A stretch of 64,000 bases of DNA, taken from the NCBI GenBank assembly GCA_014238945.1, contig JABAAB010000089.1, forward strand, positions 20,492 to 84,491. Direction: 5' to 3'. Below, piece by piece: positions 1-8,631 of this stretch (positions within the stretch are counted from its first letter, which is position 1; each line of letters begins with the position of its first letter). The notes under the pieces are model-generated. The model was given only the letters and a program-made list of their open reading frames with translations. It was not told where the DNA came from and did not search any database. The position numbers and the translations under genes are program-made. Source of the stretch: Lysobacterales bacterium (lineage in GTDB: Bacteria > Pseudomonadota > Gammaproteobacteria > Xanthomonadales > SZUA-36).

Positions 1-32
1 TGCACGTAACAAAAGACCCCTCACAATACGGT

Positions 33-914
33 ATGAACGAACAGCAGTTGTGGGCGTTTATCGAGCAGCAGCCGTACATGCCGCTGCTGCGGCGTGCACT
101 GGCTCTGTGTCCAAACCTGGGTTCGGCCTGTCTCGAGATTGAGCTGGCGGTTCCGGTCATGCAATACCAGGCTGACCTCATTGACCTGATCCGGGAGGCA
201 TTACGCCGTGACCCATCCAATACACCGCTGATGGATTGGGCAACCTATGTTTTCCTGAGAAAGGGTCATGTCCAATCGGCAATGGGTATGGCCAGCGAAT
301 TCTACCGGCGTGACCCCCTCAATCCCCGTGCACCGCAATTGATGGCCATGGTCATGCGTGTGAAGGGGGAGACGGCCAAAGCGGTACGTTTCACCGAAGA
401 AGTCCTGGTATCAAGGGACGATCCCTCAATGGAGGGACTGGCGTTGGCATGGGACCGGGTAAGAATAGGCGACTGGTCAGCGCTGACCGCTGGACTGGGC
501 GAAGAATTCAAACCTTCACCTGAAAGTCTGCCGCTGGACCCCCGCCTGTTGCAGCAGCGAGACGATCCGGCAGTGTTGGCGGCCCTGAAACGGCAAGTGC
601 TCGATTCAATCTCGGAAGATGACTTTTCCCACGTGATGGAAATCCAGGGTGGCTCACCCTGGCTGCTGACACTGGACGACCGGGACTTTACCTGGCAGGT
701 GTTGGAAAGATTTGCAGAGGTGGTCCCGGAAGGAGCGTCACCGAGCGATTTCTGGTACAAGGACTGGCGGCACTGGTTTGGAAATCAACAGCTGGTTGAG
801 TTAATGGATCGCTGGACTACGGAACACCGGGTATTCTGGGACCGCCACGGCCCACCAGACGGTTGTAGCTGGGACGGGGAAAACCTGATCTGCGATTGGG
901 CTGAAAACTCCTGA
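33..914 (+). CDS. TPR-like protein of unknown function
   Basis: The predicted protein has 293 residues with no signal peptide and no membrane segment, so it is probably cytoplasmic. Its first half is built of short amphipathic helix pairs with tetratricopeptide-like spacing (residues ~40-130: two runs ending in RRDPSN and RRDPLNP, the usual TPR turn). The second half is acidic and Trp-rich and I do not recognise it. TPR proteins generally mediate protein-protein contacts, but no partner can be named. The next gene is convergent, so this is the last gene of a transcript entering from the left edge. The ATG at 33 lies so near the window edge that an upstream start cannot be excluded. Confidence 0.6.
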   Translation: MNEQQLWAFIEQQPYMPLLRRALALCPNLGSACLEIELAVPVMQYQADLIDLIREALRRDPSNTPLMDWATYVFLRKGHVQSAMGMASEFYRRDPLNPRAPQLMAMVMRVKGETAKAVRFTEEVLVSRDDPSMEGLALAWDRVRIGDWSALTAGLGEEFKPSPESLPLDPRLLQQRDDPAVLAALKRQVLDSISEDDFSHVMEIQGGSPWLLTLDDRDFTWQVLERFAEVVPEGASPSDFWYKDWRHWFGNQQLVELMDRWTTEHRVFWDRHGPPDGCSWDGENLICDWAENS

Positions 915-960
915 CCAACAAGGGCTGAAATCCAGTCTGGGTGTTATCTACTGGCAACCA

Positions 961-2082
961 TCATTCGGATCCAATGGCACGCTCCCATTCATCGCGAACA
1001 TCAGACAGCACCGCAAGCCCGTGTTCCGAGTGATCCGGATAATATCCTATGGGATCTTCAACCAGGCCATGGGTCAGGCCAAGAGTACCTTCCAGCATTC
1101 CCTGCGCTGCATAGGCCGTGTAGGTTGGCGAGTAGCCACCTTCCTGCACCAGCAATAGGCGGCCATCACAGTGTCGGGCGGCGAGATCGCGTGCGATAAG
1201 ACCCATGCGGCGAAAACCGGCCATGTCGATCACCATTCGACCATTGGGGTCAAAGGCATTGGCGTCCACACCCGCGGCAATGACCAGTACGGTGGGTGAA
1301 AAATCATCAATCAGTGGTGTGACCAGATCTCTGAGGACAGCTTCATAGCAATCGTTACCGACCCCGTAGGGCAATGGCACATTACGATTAAATCCAAGCC
1401 CGGCACCGCTACCCACCTCGTTTGCCGTGCCCATTTGCGGGTGATTGGGTCCCCATGAACCATGGTTCATATGCAGGGAAATCGTGAGAACATCCGGGCG
1501 GTCATAGAAACCCGCCTGTGTTCCATTGCCGTGGTGCACATCCCAGTCAATTACGGCAACCCGCTCCGCACCCTGGGCACGGGCGGACTCTACAGCGAGG
1601 GCAACATTGTTGAAGATGCAATTGCCGTCAGCCATTTCCGGTTGGGCATGGTGGCCAGGTGGACGCACCAGGGAATAGACCGGTCCCCCTGGCTCGTTCA
1701 ATACCGCATGCATGGCATCCAGTGTGGTGCCCGCAGCAGCCAGCGCGGCCTCAAGAGTGCCATCGGCAATCACCGTACCACCCCCATCAATTCGTACCGG
1801 TTCGGGAAGGGCAGCAGCCGATTTGATTTCTTCAAGATATGCCGCGGTGTGAAATGTCAGGATCTCGGCATCGGTGGCGTGTCTTCCGGAACGCAGATCA
1901 ACACGGTCGTTCAGTGGACCGGCTTCTAAAATGCCCCTGATATTGAGAATTCGCTGGGCAGTTTCCACGTGGGGTTCCGGCAGCACAATGAATCCGGGTG
2001 GCTCGTTCTCAAGCACACTATCCCCGCCATCGTGCAACAGACAATCGTCGTGCCAGTAAACCCTCAATACTTCATCTTTCAA
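961..2082 (-). CDS. Histone-deacetylase-superfamily amidohydrolase
   Basis: A 373-residue cytoplasmic protein of the HDAC / acetylpolyamine amidohydrolase / acetoin-utilisation fold, which removes acetyl or related acyl groups from amines using one metal ion. Visible signatures are RPPGHHA (residues 140-146, charge-relay His pair), DWDVHHGNG (179-187, metal ligands Asp181 and His183), AGVDANAFDP (270-279, metal ligand Asp273) and EGGY (314-317, catalytic Tyr). All catalytic residues are present. The start is a TTG with a good AGAGGA site 8 bases upstream. It is divergent from proline iminopeptidase. Bacterial members often act on acetylpolyamines, which would suit the polyamine-oxidase-like genes elsewhere here, but the substrate is inference. 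Confidence 0.9.
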   Translation of the reverse strand: MKDEVLRVYWHDDCLLHDGGDSVLENEPPGFIVLPEPHVETAQRILNIRGILEAGPLNDRVDLRSGRHATDAEILTFHTAAYLEEIKSAAALPEPVRIDGGGTVIADGTLEAALAAAGTTLDAMHAVLNEPGGPVYSLVRPPGHHAQPEMADGNCIFNNVALAVESARAQGAERVAVIDWDVHHGNGTQAGFYDRPDVLTISLHMNHGSWGPNHPQMGTANEVGSGAGLGFNRNVPLPYGVGNDCYEAVLRDLVTPLIDDFSPTVLVIAAGVDANAFDPNGRMVIDMAGFRRMGLIARDLAARHCDGRLLLVQEGGYSPTYTAYAAQGMLEGTLGLTHGLVEDPIGYYPDHSEHGLAVLSDVRDEWERAIGSE

Positions 2083-2209
2083 TTTTTGTTCCTCTTGAAG
2101 TCATGGTGCACAAGGTAGTGAAGCGAGTGTGCAACAGTTTGATGTGTTCCTCCAGTCCGTATCCGCATATATAAAGAAATCCTGGATGTTCTGAATTGAT
2201 TCTGGCCAC

Positions 2210-2215
2210 TATAAT
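2210..2215 (+). promoter_or_regulatory. Candidate -10 box for the iminopeptidase gene
   Basis: A perfect TATAAT lies 50 bases upstream of the ATG at 2265 in the 182-bp divergent region shared with the HDAC-like gene. The -35 is poor: only TTCTGA-like sequence stands 15 bases upstream. It is therefore a candidate only. Confidence 0.4.
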
Positions 2216-2264
2216 TAGCTGCAACACATTACGGATTCACCATCTCTGAGCAGGGCAAGCATTC

Positions 2265-3227
2265 ATGGCCAACCAACATTTCTTCCCGTCTATAACACCC
2301 TTTGAAACCGGTACATTGCCTGTCGACAATGTACATGACCTGTACTGGGAGCAATGTGGCAATCCACAGGGTGACCCGGTGCTGTTTCTGCATGGAGGTC
2401 CGGGGGCCGGATGTTCGGAGCAGGACCGGTGCTTTTTTGATCCGAGTCATTTTCGCATCGTATTGCTCGATCAACGGGGCAGTGGTCGCTCAACACCAGT
2501 TGGCGATCTGACCAATAACGACATGGAACACACCACAAGCGATATTGAGCAGTTGCGAGAACAACTGGATATAGACCGCTGGCACGTCTTTGGTGGTTCC
2601 TACGGCAGTACCATCTCACTTTATTATGCCCAGCAGCACCCCCAACGCTGCAAAAGCCTTGTGCTGAGAGGTATCTGGATGTTGCGCGCAGAGGAACGCG
2701 ACTGGTGGCTTTACCAACTGCGGATGATTCAACCCGAACTCTGGAATAAATTCGCCGGGTTCATACCGGAGTCCGAACGCGGTGACCTGCTTGAAGCTTA
2801 CTGGAAACGTTTGACAGGTGAGGACCGCGAGCTTGCCTTACAGGCCGCCAAACACTGGGCGATCTATGAAATCTCCTGCTGCACCCTGTTGCCCAACGAA
2901 GAGTTTGCCAGTCATTTCGCCGAACCCGATACTGCCTGGGCCGTTGCACGGCTTGAAGCGCACTATTTTCGCAACGTCAAACCAGATCCTGACACACTGT
3001 TATTGGACCGGGTTGAACGGATTCGCCACATACCCGCATTTGCGGTACATGGCCGGTACGATATCGTGTGCGCGGTCAAGAATCTCGTGGACCTGTCGGA
3101 TGCCTGGCCCGAACTCGATACCGTCATTTCACCGGATTCCGGTCATTCGTCACACGAACCCGGTATTACGAAGGAGCTTGTGGCGGCCACCAATCGCATC
3201 GTAAAGACGGGCAGCCCGTGTTTTTAA
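2265..3227 (+). CDS. pip: Proline iminopeptidase
   Basis: A 320-residue alpha/beta hydrolase that removes N-terminal proline from peptides (family S33), of usual length for the family. The oxyanion motif HGGPGAG is at residues 43-49, DQRGSGRS at 69-76, and the nucleophile elbow GGSYGS at 110-115 with Ser112. The acid is Asp266 in HGRYD and the His is His294 in DSGH. No export signal is visible, so it is cytoplasmic. It stands alone, divergent from the HDAC-like gene and convergent with the TPR gene. Its last codons run into a hairpin followed by five T residues. Confidence 0.95.
   Translation: MANQHFFPSITPFETGTLPVDNVHDLYWEQCGNPQGDPVLFLHGGPGAGCSEQDRCFFDPSHFRIVLLDQRGSGRSTPVGDLTNNDMEHTTSDIEQLREQLDIDRWHVFGGSYGSTISLYYAQQHPQRCKSLVLRGIWMLRAEERDWWLYQLRMIQPELWNKFAGFIPESERGDLLEAYWKRLTGEDRELALQAAKHWAIYEISCCTLLPNEEFASHFAEPDTAWAVARLEAHYFRNVKPDPDTLLLDRVERIRHIPAFAVHGRYDIVCAVKNLVDLSDAWPELDTVISPDSGHSSHEPGITKELVAATNRIVKTGSPCF
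3207..3225 (+). terminator. Short hairpin with T-run at the end of pip
   Basis: ACGGG-CAG-CCCGT forms a 5-bp stem followed by GTTTTT. The T-run contains the pip stop codon, so translation and transcription would stop at almost the same place. The stem is short, so efficiency is uncertain. Confidence 0.4.
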
Positions 3228-3228
3228 C

Positions 3229-3285
3229 CTGGGGTCATAAAGCTGGGGTCAGAGTAGGTTTACTCTGGCCCATTACTCTGACTCC
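3229..3285. repeat. REP-type GGGGTCAGAGTA hairpin repeat
   Basis: CTGGGGTCA at 3229-3238 is followed by TGGGGTCAGAGTA (3244-3256), a 4-base loop, and TACTCTGGCCCA (3261-3272), then another TTACTCTGACTCC (3273-3285). This sequence class is a widespread intergenic repeat of Proteobacteria, usually linked to REP-associated tyrosine transposases. None is encoded in this window. The right half supplies the last codons and stop of the convergent TPR gene, so the element may have replaced that gene's original 3' end. Confidence 0.6.
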
Positions 3286-4241
3286 GTCTTTCCCAGGGCC
3301 GCCAGATCGGCTTCGGCTGCGATAAATCCAAAGGACGCCCAGCCACCGGAATCGAGATGGGCGCGAAGGCGGCGCAATCCCTCCTCATGGTCGCCGTTGT
3401 AATAATGCCAGTTGGCGACACCATAGGCCGCAGCTGAATTGGTCGGGTTGTCCTGATCGTCTTCGGTAATTTCACCTGCCCCGATCTCACCTTTGTAAAA
3501 CAGGCAAAGCCGGTGATAGACGTGGTTTTCGATCACTTCCATGTCAGCTGAAATGTCATCCAGGATGACCTTTGCCTCCGCTTCATTTCCCATGCGACGC
3601 ATGATCATGTAGCGCCAGTGGGTGGTCGAAACCAGGTTGTCATCATTGAGACCGGCCGCAAAACCGGTGTTGTACGCTCGCAGGGCGTTGTCCCAGTCGT
3701 GCACCAGGTAATAGGCCAGGCCCAGGTGATACCAGATGTTGGTGTGCAGGCTGCTGACCGGAATATTGAGCGCGTTGGGCAGACCGTCCGGTTCGACCTG
3801 GTCATCGGTCCCCTTGATCAGTTCTACCGCTTTTTCCAGGTCGGCAATGGCGTTGTGAAACTCACGCAGACTGATAAACCGGTGCCCTCGATGACGGTAC
3901 ATACGCGCATCCTGCGGGTGCTTGTCGATGCCCTCGGAGAATATCTTGATCGCGCTGCGGTAATCACCCGTGTAGGCGGTGCGTCGTCCATACCAGATGA
4001 TGTTGTCGGCATCATCCGGATCTGCCTGGTAGTCTGAACGGGCCACGGACAGTTTCTCCAACGTGTCCTCCGATGGATCCGACATCCGCAACGGATCACC
4101 CAGCAGAGACATGGTCTGGATCTCCACCAGGGTACCGATGACTTCAGGTGAGCCGGGATCCGACACCGGTGTGCCGGGAACAGGCTGTGCAAGGGTATTC
4201 ACGGCAAACAGGGCAACAAGTAACTTGAGCAGATATTTCAT
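3273..4241 (-). CDS. Exported tetratricopeptide-repeat protein
   Basis: A 322-residue protein starting MKYLLKLLVALFAVNTLAQ, a clear Sec signal peptide cleaved near residue 19. This start was preferred to an upstream one because it places the signal at the N-terminus. The mature part holds TPR-like helix pairs: residues ~80-140 with a YRHRGHRFISLREF-type core, and ~160-290 with WYHLGLAYYLVHDWDNALRAY-type repeats. Members are periplasmic scaffolds of unknown function. The C-terminal TESE comes from the overlapping repeat element. It is convergent with pip. Confidence 0.8.
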   Translation of the reverse strand: MKYLLKLLVALFAVNTLAQPVPGTPVSDPGSPEVIGTLVEIQTMSLLGDPLRMSDPSEDTLEKLSVARSDYQADPDDADNIIWYGRRTAYTGDYRSAIKIFSEGIDKHPQDARMYRHRGHRFISLREFHNAIADLEKAVELIKGTDDQVEPDGLPNALNIPVSSLHTNIWYHLGLAYYLVHDWDNALRAYNTGFAAGLNDDNLVSTTHWRYMIMRRMGNEAEAKVILDDISADMEVIENHVYHRLCLFYKGEIGAGEITEDDQDNPTNSAAAYGVANWHYYNGDHEEGLRRLRAHLDSGGWASFGFIAAEADLAALGKTESE

Positions 4242-4408
4242 TTGGTGAAGTTTAACACCTGAGGTATGGCGCAAGACCCCTGATTAGTCACACAGACGCA
4301 CTGCTTGTGTGGCATGCCGAACCATCGGTACTGGCAATAACCTGTAAATCACTGCCCCTCTTCATCGCCAGACTCAAAGCCATCGCTGAAGATGATAGGC
4401 GACAGGCC

Positions 4409-5578
4409 CTACTGAATGGCTCGATCCCCTGATATTTCAACAGGAGTATCGTCAAACGCTGCGGTACCCACCAGGGTGTGCTCACCACTTTCCCCTCGTG
4501 GTGGAGTCATCGTATAGCTGAGGCTGCGAGGGTCGGTGTCGAAGAACGGTCCCCATTTGACCTTGCCGTTGACCACATCGAAGTTTCCGCTGTGGCTGAC
4601 TCCGGACACTGTCCAGCCGTCTGGCGGTGTGTCCTCTACCGCATAGTTTTGCGTTCCGCCAGCCGGGGTCACATCGATGCCAACCCCGGTATCCTGGCCG
4701 GGCGCGTAACCCGTCAGCGTTCTGATGGCATAGCAGGCATCCAAGTTGAAATAGGCCACGCTTACGGAATGGTTGCTGCCCGGCATCGTAGCCGTGTTGC
4801 TGGTCGAGGTGCTGCTGTTGTTATCGGTCCCCGACCAGCCGATCACACTCCAGCTGCTGTCCGGATCGGCGCTGAAGCCGATGCTTGTCCCGGCCATGTA
4901 TTGGTCGATACTGCATTCCGGCGAGTTCGTCGGTGAAGCCACCGGGTCGGAACCCTGGCCCGTATGGCTGAGCGTCAGCGAATAACAGCTGGTGTCCAGA
5001 ACGTAGCCAACACCGACGTCGTGATTCTGGGCGGGCATCGTCAGCGAGTTATTGCTCGAGGTACTGCCGTTATTACTGGTTCCGCTCCAGCCTTCGACAG
5101 CCCAGCCGCTATCAGGGCTGGCGCTGAGCGAGATCGATTCTCCAGAGACATACTGAGCATTAGGGCAGCCCGGCGAGTTCGACGGGGACGTCTGCGGATC
5201 GCTGCCCTGTCCGGTGTGCATGATGGTCAGACTGAAACAAATCGACGATGTCGTGGTGACATCTATGAACACCGCGTCGGGATACGCCTGTTTGAGCACC
5301 GCCCAGGGCGCAGCACCGGGAAAACAGTCATTTGCTTCATCGTGGGCAAAAGCCCGTGGTGAGCCCCGGTACATGTTTCTTGAGAACTGATCCAGCACGA
5401 TGATCTCGGCCAGTCTGCCCTCGGCGGTCTTCCTCCACTCCCATAGATCGCAGGCGCAGGCCAGGGTGTGCACTTCCCCAAAACGCTCATGTAACAGCGC
5501 GTCGAACGCATCGTCCTTTTTCCACCAGCTCTTTGAGTCGATTTCTTCGAACCAAAAGGTGATTATCTGTTGGTGCAT
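4409..5578 (-). CDS. Chimeric ORF: DUF924 N-terminus joined to secreted InlB-like repeats
   Basis: The 389-residue ORF has two unrelated parts. Residues 1-~80 match the start of DUF924 family proteins (FWFEEIDSKSWW, a LHERFG helix, and IIVLDQFSRNMYRGSPRAFAHD). That family is normally about 180-200 residues and cytoplasmic, and its second half is missing. From residue ~110 come two copies of an 84-residue module (SLT.xHTGQGSDP, GWSGT.NN, TMP..NH) of the divergent InlB B-repeat type, then a domain with GKVKWGPFFD, all typical of secreted proteins. There is no signal peptide, so the second part could not be exported. A GGGGAG site precedes the ATG. It lies 13 bases after the TrpF-like gene. It is most likely a deletion fusion. 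Confidence 0.7.
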   Translation of the reverse strand: MHQQIITFWFEEIDSKSWWKKDDAFDALLHERFGEVHTLACACDLWEWRKTAEGRLAEIIVLDQFSRNMYRGSPRAFAHDEANDCFPGAAPWAVLKQAYPDAVFIDVTTTSSICFSLTIMHTGQGSDPQTSPSNSPGCPNAQYVSGESISLSASPDSGWAVEGWSGTSNNGSTSSNNSLTMPAQNHDVGVGYVLDTSCYSLTLSHTGQGSDPVASPTNSPECSIDQYMAGTSIGFSADPDSSWSVIGWSGTDNNSSTSTSNTATMPGSNHSVSVAYFNLDACYAIRTLTGYAPGQDTGVGIDVTPAGGTQNYAVEDTPPDGWTVSGVSHSGNFDVVNGKVKWGPFFDTDPRSLSYTMTPPRGESGEHTLVGTAAFDDTPVEISGDRAIQ

Positions 5579-5591
5579 GATTACTCCCCGG

Positions 5592-6275
5592 TCAGTATCC
5601 CGTGTGCGTCTCAGTTTGCCTTATCGCATCAAAAAACCGCAGCATCTTTGCCTTGTCCAGTCTTCCCCCGGTGCGTATGCCGGAACAAAGGTCCACGCCG
5701 TAAGGCCGAACGGCCCTGATGGCATCAGCAACATTTCCCCCATGCAGTCCACCCGCCAGAAACAAGGGCAGAGAGACCCCATCACGTATCCGCCGACTCA
5801 GACCCCAGTCATGTGTTCGTCCGGTGCCACCGAGTTCCTTGACTGCAAGACTGGGATTTCCCGAGTCGAGTAACAAGGCATCCACCAGACTGGAGACGGC
5901 CTTTGCCTCCGCGATGGAATTCTCATCGGTCACGTGAATGACCTGCACCAATTTGATCCCAGGCAGTCGTTTGCGCAATTTTCTTAACTCGGCAAACCCC
6001 ACAGCATCCACCAACTGGATCGTGGATGTACGGCAAAGCCTGTGCTGTTCAACGATGTCATCGGCATGTTGCAACGGGGTCAGCAGGAAGGTGGAGACCG
6101 GCGGTGGAATCCGGACCGCAATTTCTGCAATAAGCTCGTTTTCAATGGTCCCCTCCCCACTGGGCATCGGTGAAACCAGCCCAAGTGCTGATGCACCGGC
6201 AGACATGGCCATGGCCGCTTCTGCATGAGAGCAGATACAGCAGACTTTTATGTAGGGAAGATAAGGTAATCGCAC
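5592..6275 (-). CDS. Phosphoribosylanthranilate-isomerase-like (TrpF-like) protein
   Basis: A 227-residue (beta/alpha)8 barrel protein. TrpF isomerises phosphoribosylanthranilate in tryptophan synthesis using a Cys and an Asp. The first strand reads KVCCI instead of KICGI, so the catalytic Cys is kept but the next Gly is Cys. The Asp strand LLLDSGNP and the phosphate-binding GGTG..HDW (~150) and LAGGLHGGNV (~170-180) are present. It is not beside trp genes and sits between DUF6868 and a chimeric ORF, so it may be a paralogue with another substrate. The start is GTG, and its ribosome site GGGGTAAG overlaps the upstream stop codon. Confidence 0.75.
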   Translation of the reverse strand: MRLPYLPYIKVCCICSHAEAAMAMSAGASALGLVSPMPSGEGTIENELIAEIAVRIPPPVSTFLLTPLQHADDIVEQHRLCRTSTIQLVDAVGFAELRKLRKRLPGIKLVQVIHVTDENSIAEAKAVSSLVDALLLDSGNPSLAVKELGGTGRTHDWGLSRRIRDGVSLPLFLAGGLHGGNVADAIRAVRPYGVDLCSGIRTGGRLDKAKMLRFFDAIRQTETHTGY

Positions 6276-6282
6276 AACGTTC

Positions 6283-6525
6283 TTACCCCATGATCAACAA
6301 CGCCATCCAGGGCACGAAACAGAATACGATGACGAATATCTTGAACATAGCCAGAAACGCGTAAAAGCTTATATCAAAGGTTTCGCGTGAAATGGGAAAC
6401 CACATACTTTGTAGACGGTAGACAACATCGGGCATCAGTTTGTAAATAATGCTCCATAAAAGCAAAAAGCCGGAATTGATGAGTGTGCATATCATGAAGA
6501 ATTCTGTAAGTGTCTGGATGTCCAT
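6283..6525 (-). CDS. DUF6868 small membrane protein
   Basis: An 80-residue protein with two hydrophobic segments (residues ~10-30 and ~55-78) around a loop containing YRLQSMWFPISRETFD, the layout I associate with DUF6868. Function is unknown. The ATG at 6525 was chosen because AAGGAGA stands 7 bases upstream; a longer form starting at 6546 would read through that site. It is the first gene of a leftward set with the TrpF-like gene (7-base gap) and the DUF924 chimera. Confidence 0.75.
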   Translation of the reverse strand: MDIQTLTEFFMICTLINSGFLLLWSIIYKLMPDVVYRLQSMWFPISRETFDISFYAFLAMFKIFVIVFCFVPWMALLIMG

Positions 6526-6671
6526 GACCTGTCTCCTTAGATTCAAAAATCCACATAGGAACCGGGTGGGTCCTCATTTATTACAGTAACGCATATAACC
6601 CAGCCAATCACGCAGTGACCGTCAGGATGTTCACCCCGTTCTCCCCAGGGCTCTGATATTGAATAATTGAT

Positions 6672-6711
6672 CACTGATTTCACTTGTGTCTGCTTATTGA
6701 GTACTCTTATA
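6672..6711 (+). promoter_or_regulatory. Upstream element, copy 1 (matches 10081-10120)
   Basis: Forty bases beginning CACTGATTTCACTTGTGTC and ending GAGTACTCTTATA match the sequence at 10081-10120 in 35 of 40 positions. Each copy lies upstream of a different gene: 31 bases before the SpdH-like start here, and 28 bases before the TolB-like start there. It is either a shared promoter/operator or a dispersed repeat. Confidence 0.55.
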
Positions 6712-6741
6712 GCTGCCCGGAGTTTCCTGGGAGACAACCAG

Positions 6742-8631
6742 TTGAGCAATATTACAAGAAGAGATTTCATCAATGGCACATTAATGGTGGCCGGTGCATC
6801 CCTGATTCCTTTTAGAGGAACGGCCCAATCGGCCATGGCAGCTCTCGAACCATCATATTACCCCCCGGCGCAGAACGGACTGCGTGGGAGCCACCCGGGA
6901 TCTTACGAGCACGCCCATGGCCGGGCACGTAGCGGTCAAACGGACTGGGGTCCCGGCACGGATTTGAACGAGTTATACGATCTGATTGTTGTGGGGGGTG
7001 GTATCAGTGGACTGGCGGCCGCCCGTTTCTATCAGCAAAAACATGGAGCCGACAAGAAAGTAATCATACTGGACAACCATGACGATTTTGGTGGTCACGC
7101 CAAGAGGAACGAACACACGGTTGACGGGGTTCTGCGCCTGGGTGAAGGCGGTTCAGAGTCTTTTGAAAACCCTCATGAGTTTAGTGAAACCGTGCTGGGT
7201 CTGCTGGGCGACATTGGCGTCGACATGGATCGATTTAAAACGTCGTATGACGCCGACTTCTTCAAGCGTCATGGCCTGGGGGCAGTGACCTATTTTAATC
7301 GGCGAACATTTGGCGAGGACAAAGTTGTCAGGCACCCCTTTTGTGATTACCCGGGCTTTGTGGAAGGACTCATGCGGCCTACGCTTTCGTTCGAGGAAGC
7401 CGTAAAACAGACCCCCTTGACCGAAAAAGGCAAAGTGCAATTGTTGCGGGTTTTGAACAGCGGTCAACATGACCTGAACTTGCCCAAAGAGGAATTGCGG
7501 AAATACATCCGGTCGCATTCCTATTTCGATTTTCTCAAGAACACGCTGGGTGTTGATGATCCCGGGGTATTGACCATGGCCAGGCATACTTCGGTGGATT
7601 ATACGGGGGGCGGAACCGATGCCTTGAACATGAGCGCTGCATTGACTAGCGGGGCGCTGGGTTCGGATCCCCTGGTTGCCTGGAAAGACGCTTTGGGTGA
7701 AGGGGCCTATCAAAAATATGTCAATAAAGACGGGGGAACTTATGCGGTGGAGCACCCCTTCACTTATCATTTTCCGGATGGCAATGCCACCGTTGCACGC
7801 TCGCTGGTCAAAAAGATGATTCCTGACGTGGGACCGGGTGCAAATGCCGAGGAGATTATTCTTTCCAGGTTCAATTACGACGAACTGGACAAACCCGACA
7901 ACCGTGTTCGGCTTCGATTAAGCAGTACCGTTGTGAATGTAGCACACGATGGTGACCCCCAGAGTGCCAGCGAGGTTTCTGTAAACTACATCCATAAGAA
8001 CAAGTCCTACCGGGTTAAAGGCAAATCTGTCGTGATGGCCTGTTACAACATGATGATTCCTCATATTGTTACCGACCTTCCCGGGGAACAGGATGCCGCA
8101 TTAAGACGCCTCACCAAGATTCCCTTGCAGTACTCCACCGTCGGTCTGAAAAACTGGCGGGCAATGAAGGAATTGGGAATTGGAATGGCCATGTCTCCGG
8201 GGAACATGCACCAGGCCGTGGGGATGGATTTCCCGGTGAGCATGGGCGGCTATGAGTTCACCAAAACACCCGACGATCCCTGCATACTCCACATGAGATG
8301 CGCACCCCGTGGAGATGTTGATGATGTGCCGCGTGTCGAACAATTTCGTAACACGAGAGAAAAGATGCTCAACCTGACCTTTGATGATTACGAGGCGGAA
8401 ATCAGGGAGCATTTGGGCGGCATGTTCCCGAAGCTGCTGTTCGAGTTCGACCGTGATGTAGAAAGCATTACCGTTAACCGCTGGGCGCATGGCTACTCTT
8501 ATGGCAACCCCGGCCCGGTTGGCCGACAACCATTCGGCCGGATTACCATTGCCAACAGCGATGCCGTCAGCAGTTCGTTGATGAACAGGGCCGTTGAACA
8601 GGCACACCGCGCGGTTCAGGAATTGACGTGA
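6742..8631 (+). CDS. Spermidine-dehydrogenase-like FAD oxidoreductase, Tat-exported
   Basis: A 629-residue flavoprotein resembling Pseudomonas spermidine dehydrogenase SpdH. A Tat signal (NITRRDFINGTLMVAGAS) opens the protein. It is followed by YYPPAQNGLRGSHPGS, the FAD Rossmann motif VVGGGISGLAAA, LDNHDDFGGHAKRNE, and near the C-terminus ITVNRWAHGYSYGNPG, all conserved in that family. The preferred start is the TTG at 6742: GGGAGA lies 7 bases upstream and the Tat motif falls at residues 4-8. The enolase-superfamily gene overlaps its stop (GTGA), so both are co-translated. Expected role: periplasmic oxidation of a polyamine or related amine. The exact substrate is inferred. Confidence 0.85.
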   Translation: MSNITRRDFINGTLMVAGASLIPFRGTAQSAMAALEPSYYPPAQNGLRGSHPGSYEHAHGRARSGQTDWGPGTDLNELYDLIVVGGGISGLAAARFYQQKHGADKKVIILDNHDDFGGHAKRNEHTVDGVLRLGEGGSESFENPHEFSETVLGLLGDIGVDMDRFKTSYDADFFKRHGLGAVTYFNRRTFGEDKVVRHPFCDYPGFVEGLMRPTLSFEEAVKQTPLTEKGKVQLLRVLNSGQHDLNLPKEELRKYIRSHSYFDFLKNTLGVDDPGVLTMARHTSVDYTGGGTDALNMSAALTSGALGSDPLVAWKDALGEGAYQKYVNKDGGTYAVEHPFTYHFPDGNATVARSLVKKMIPDVGPGANAEEIILSRFNYDELDKPDNRVRLRLSSTVVNVAHDGDPQSASEVSVNYIHKNKSYRVKGKSVVMACYNMMIPHIVTDLPGEQDAALRRLTKIPLQYSTVGLKNWRAMKELGIGMAMSPGNMHQAVGMDFPVSMGGYEFTKTPDDPCILHMRCAPRGDVDDVPRVEQFRNTREKMLNLTFDDYEAEIREHLGGMFPKLLFEFDRDVESITVNRWAHGYSYGNPGPVGRQPFGRITIANSDAVSSSLMNRAVEQAHRAVQELT

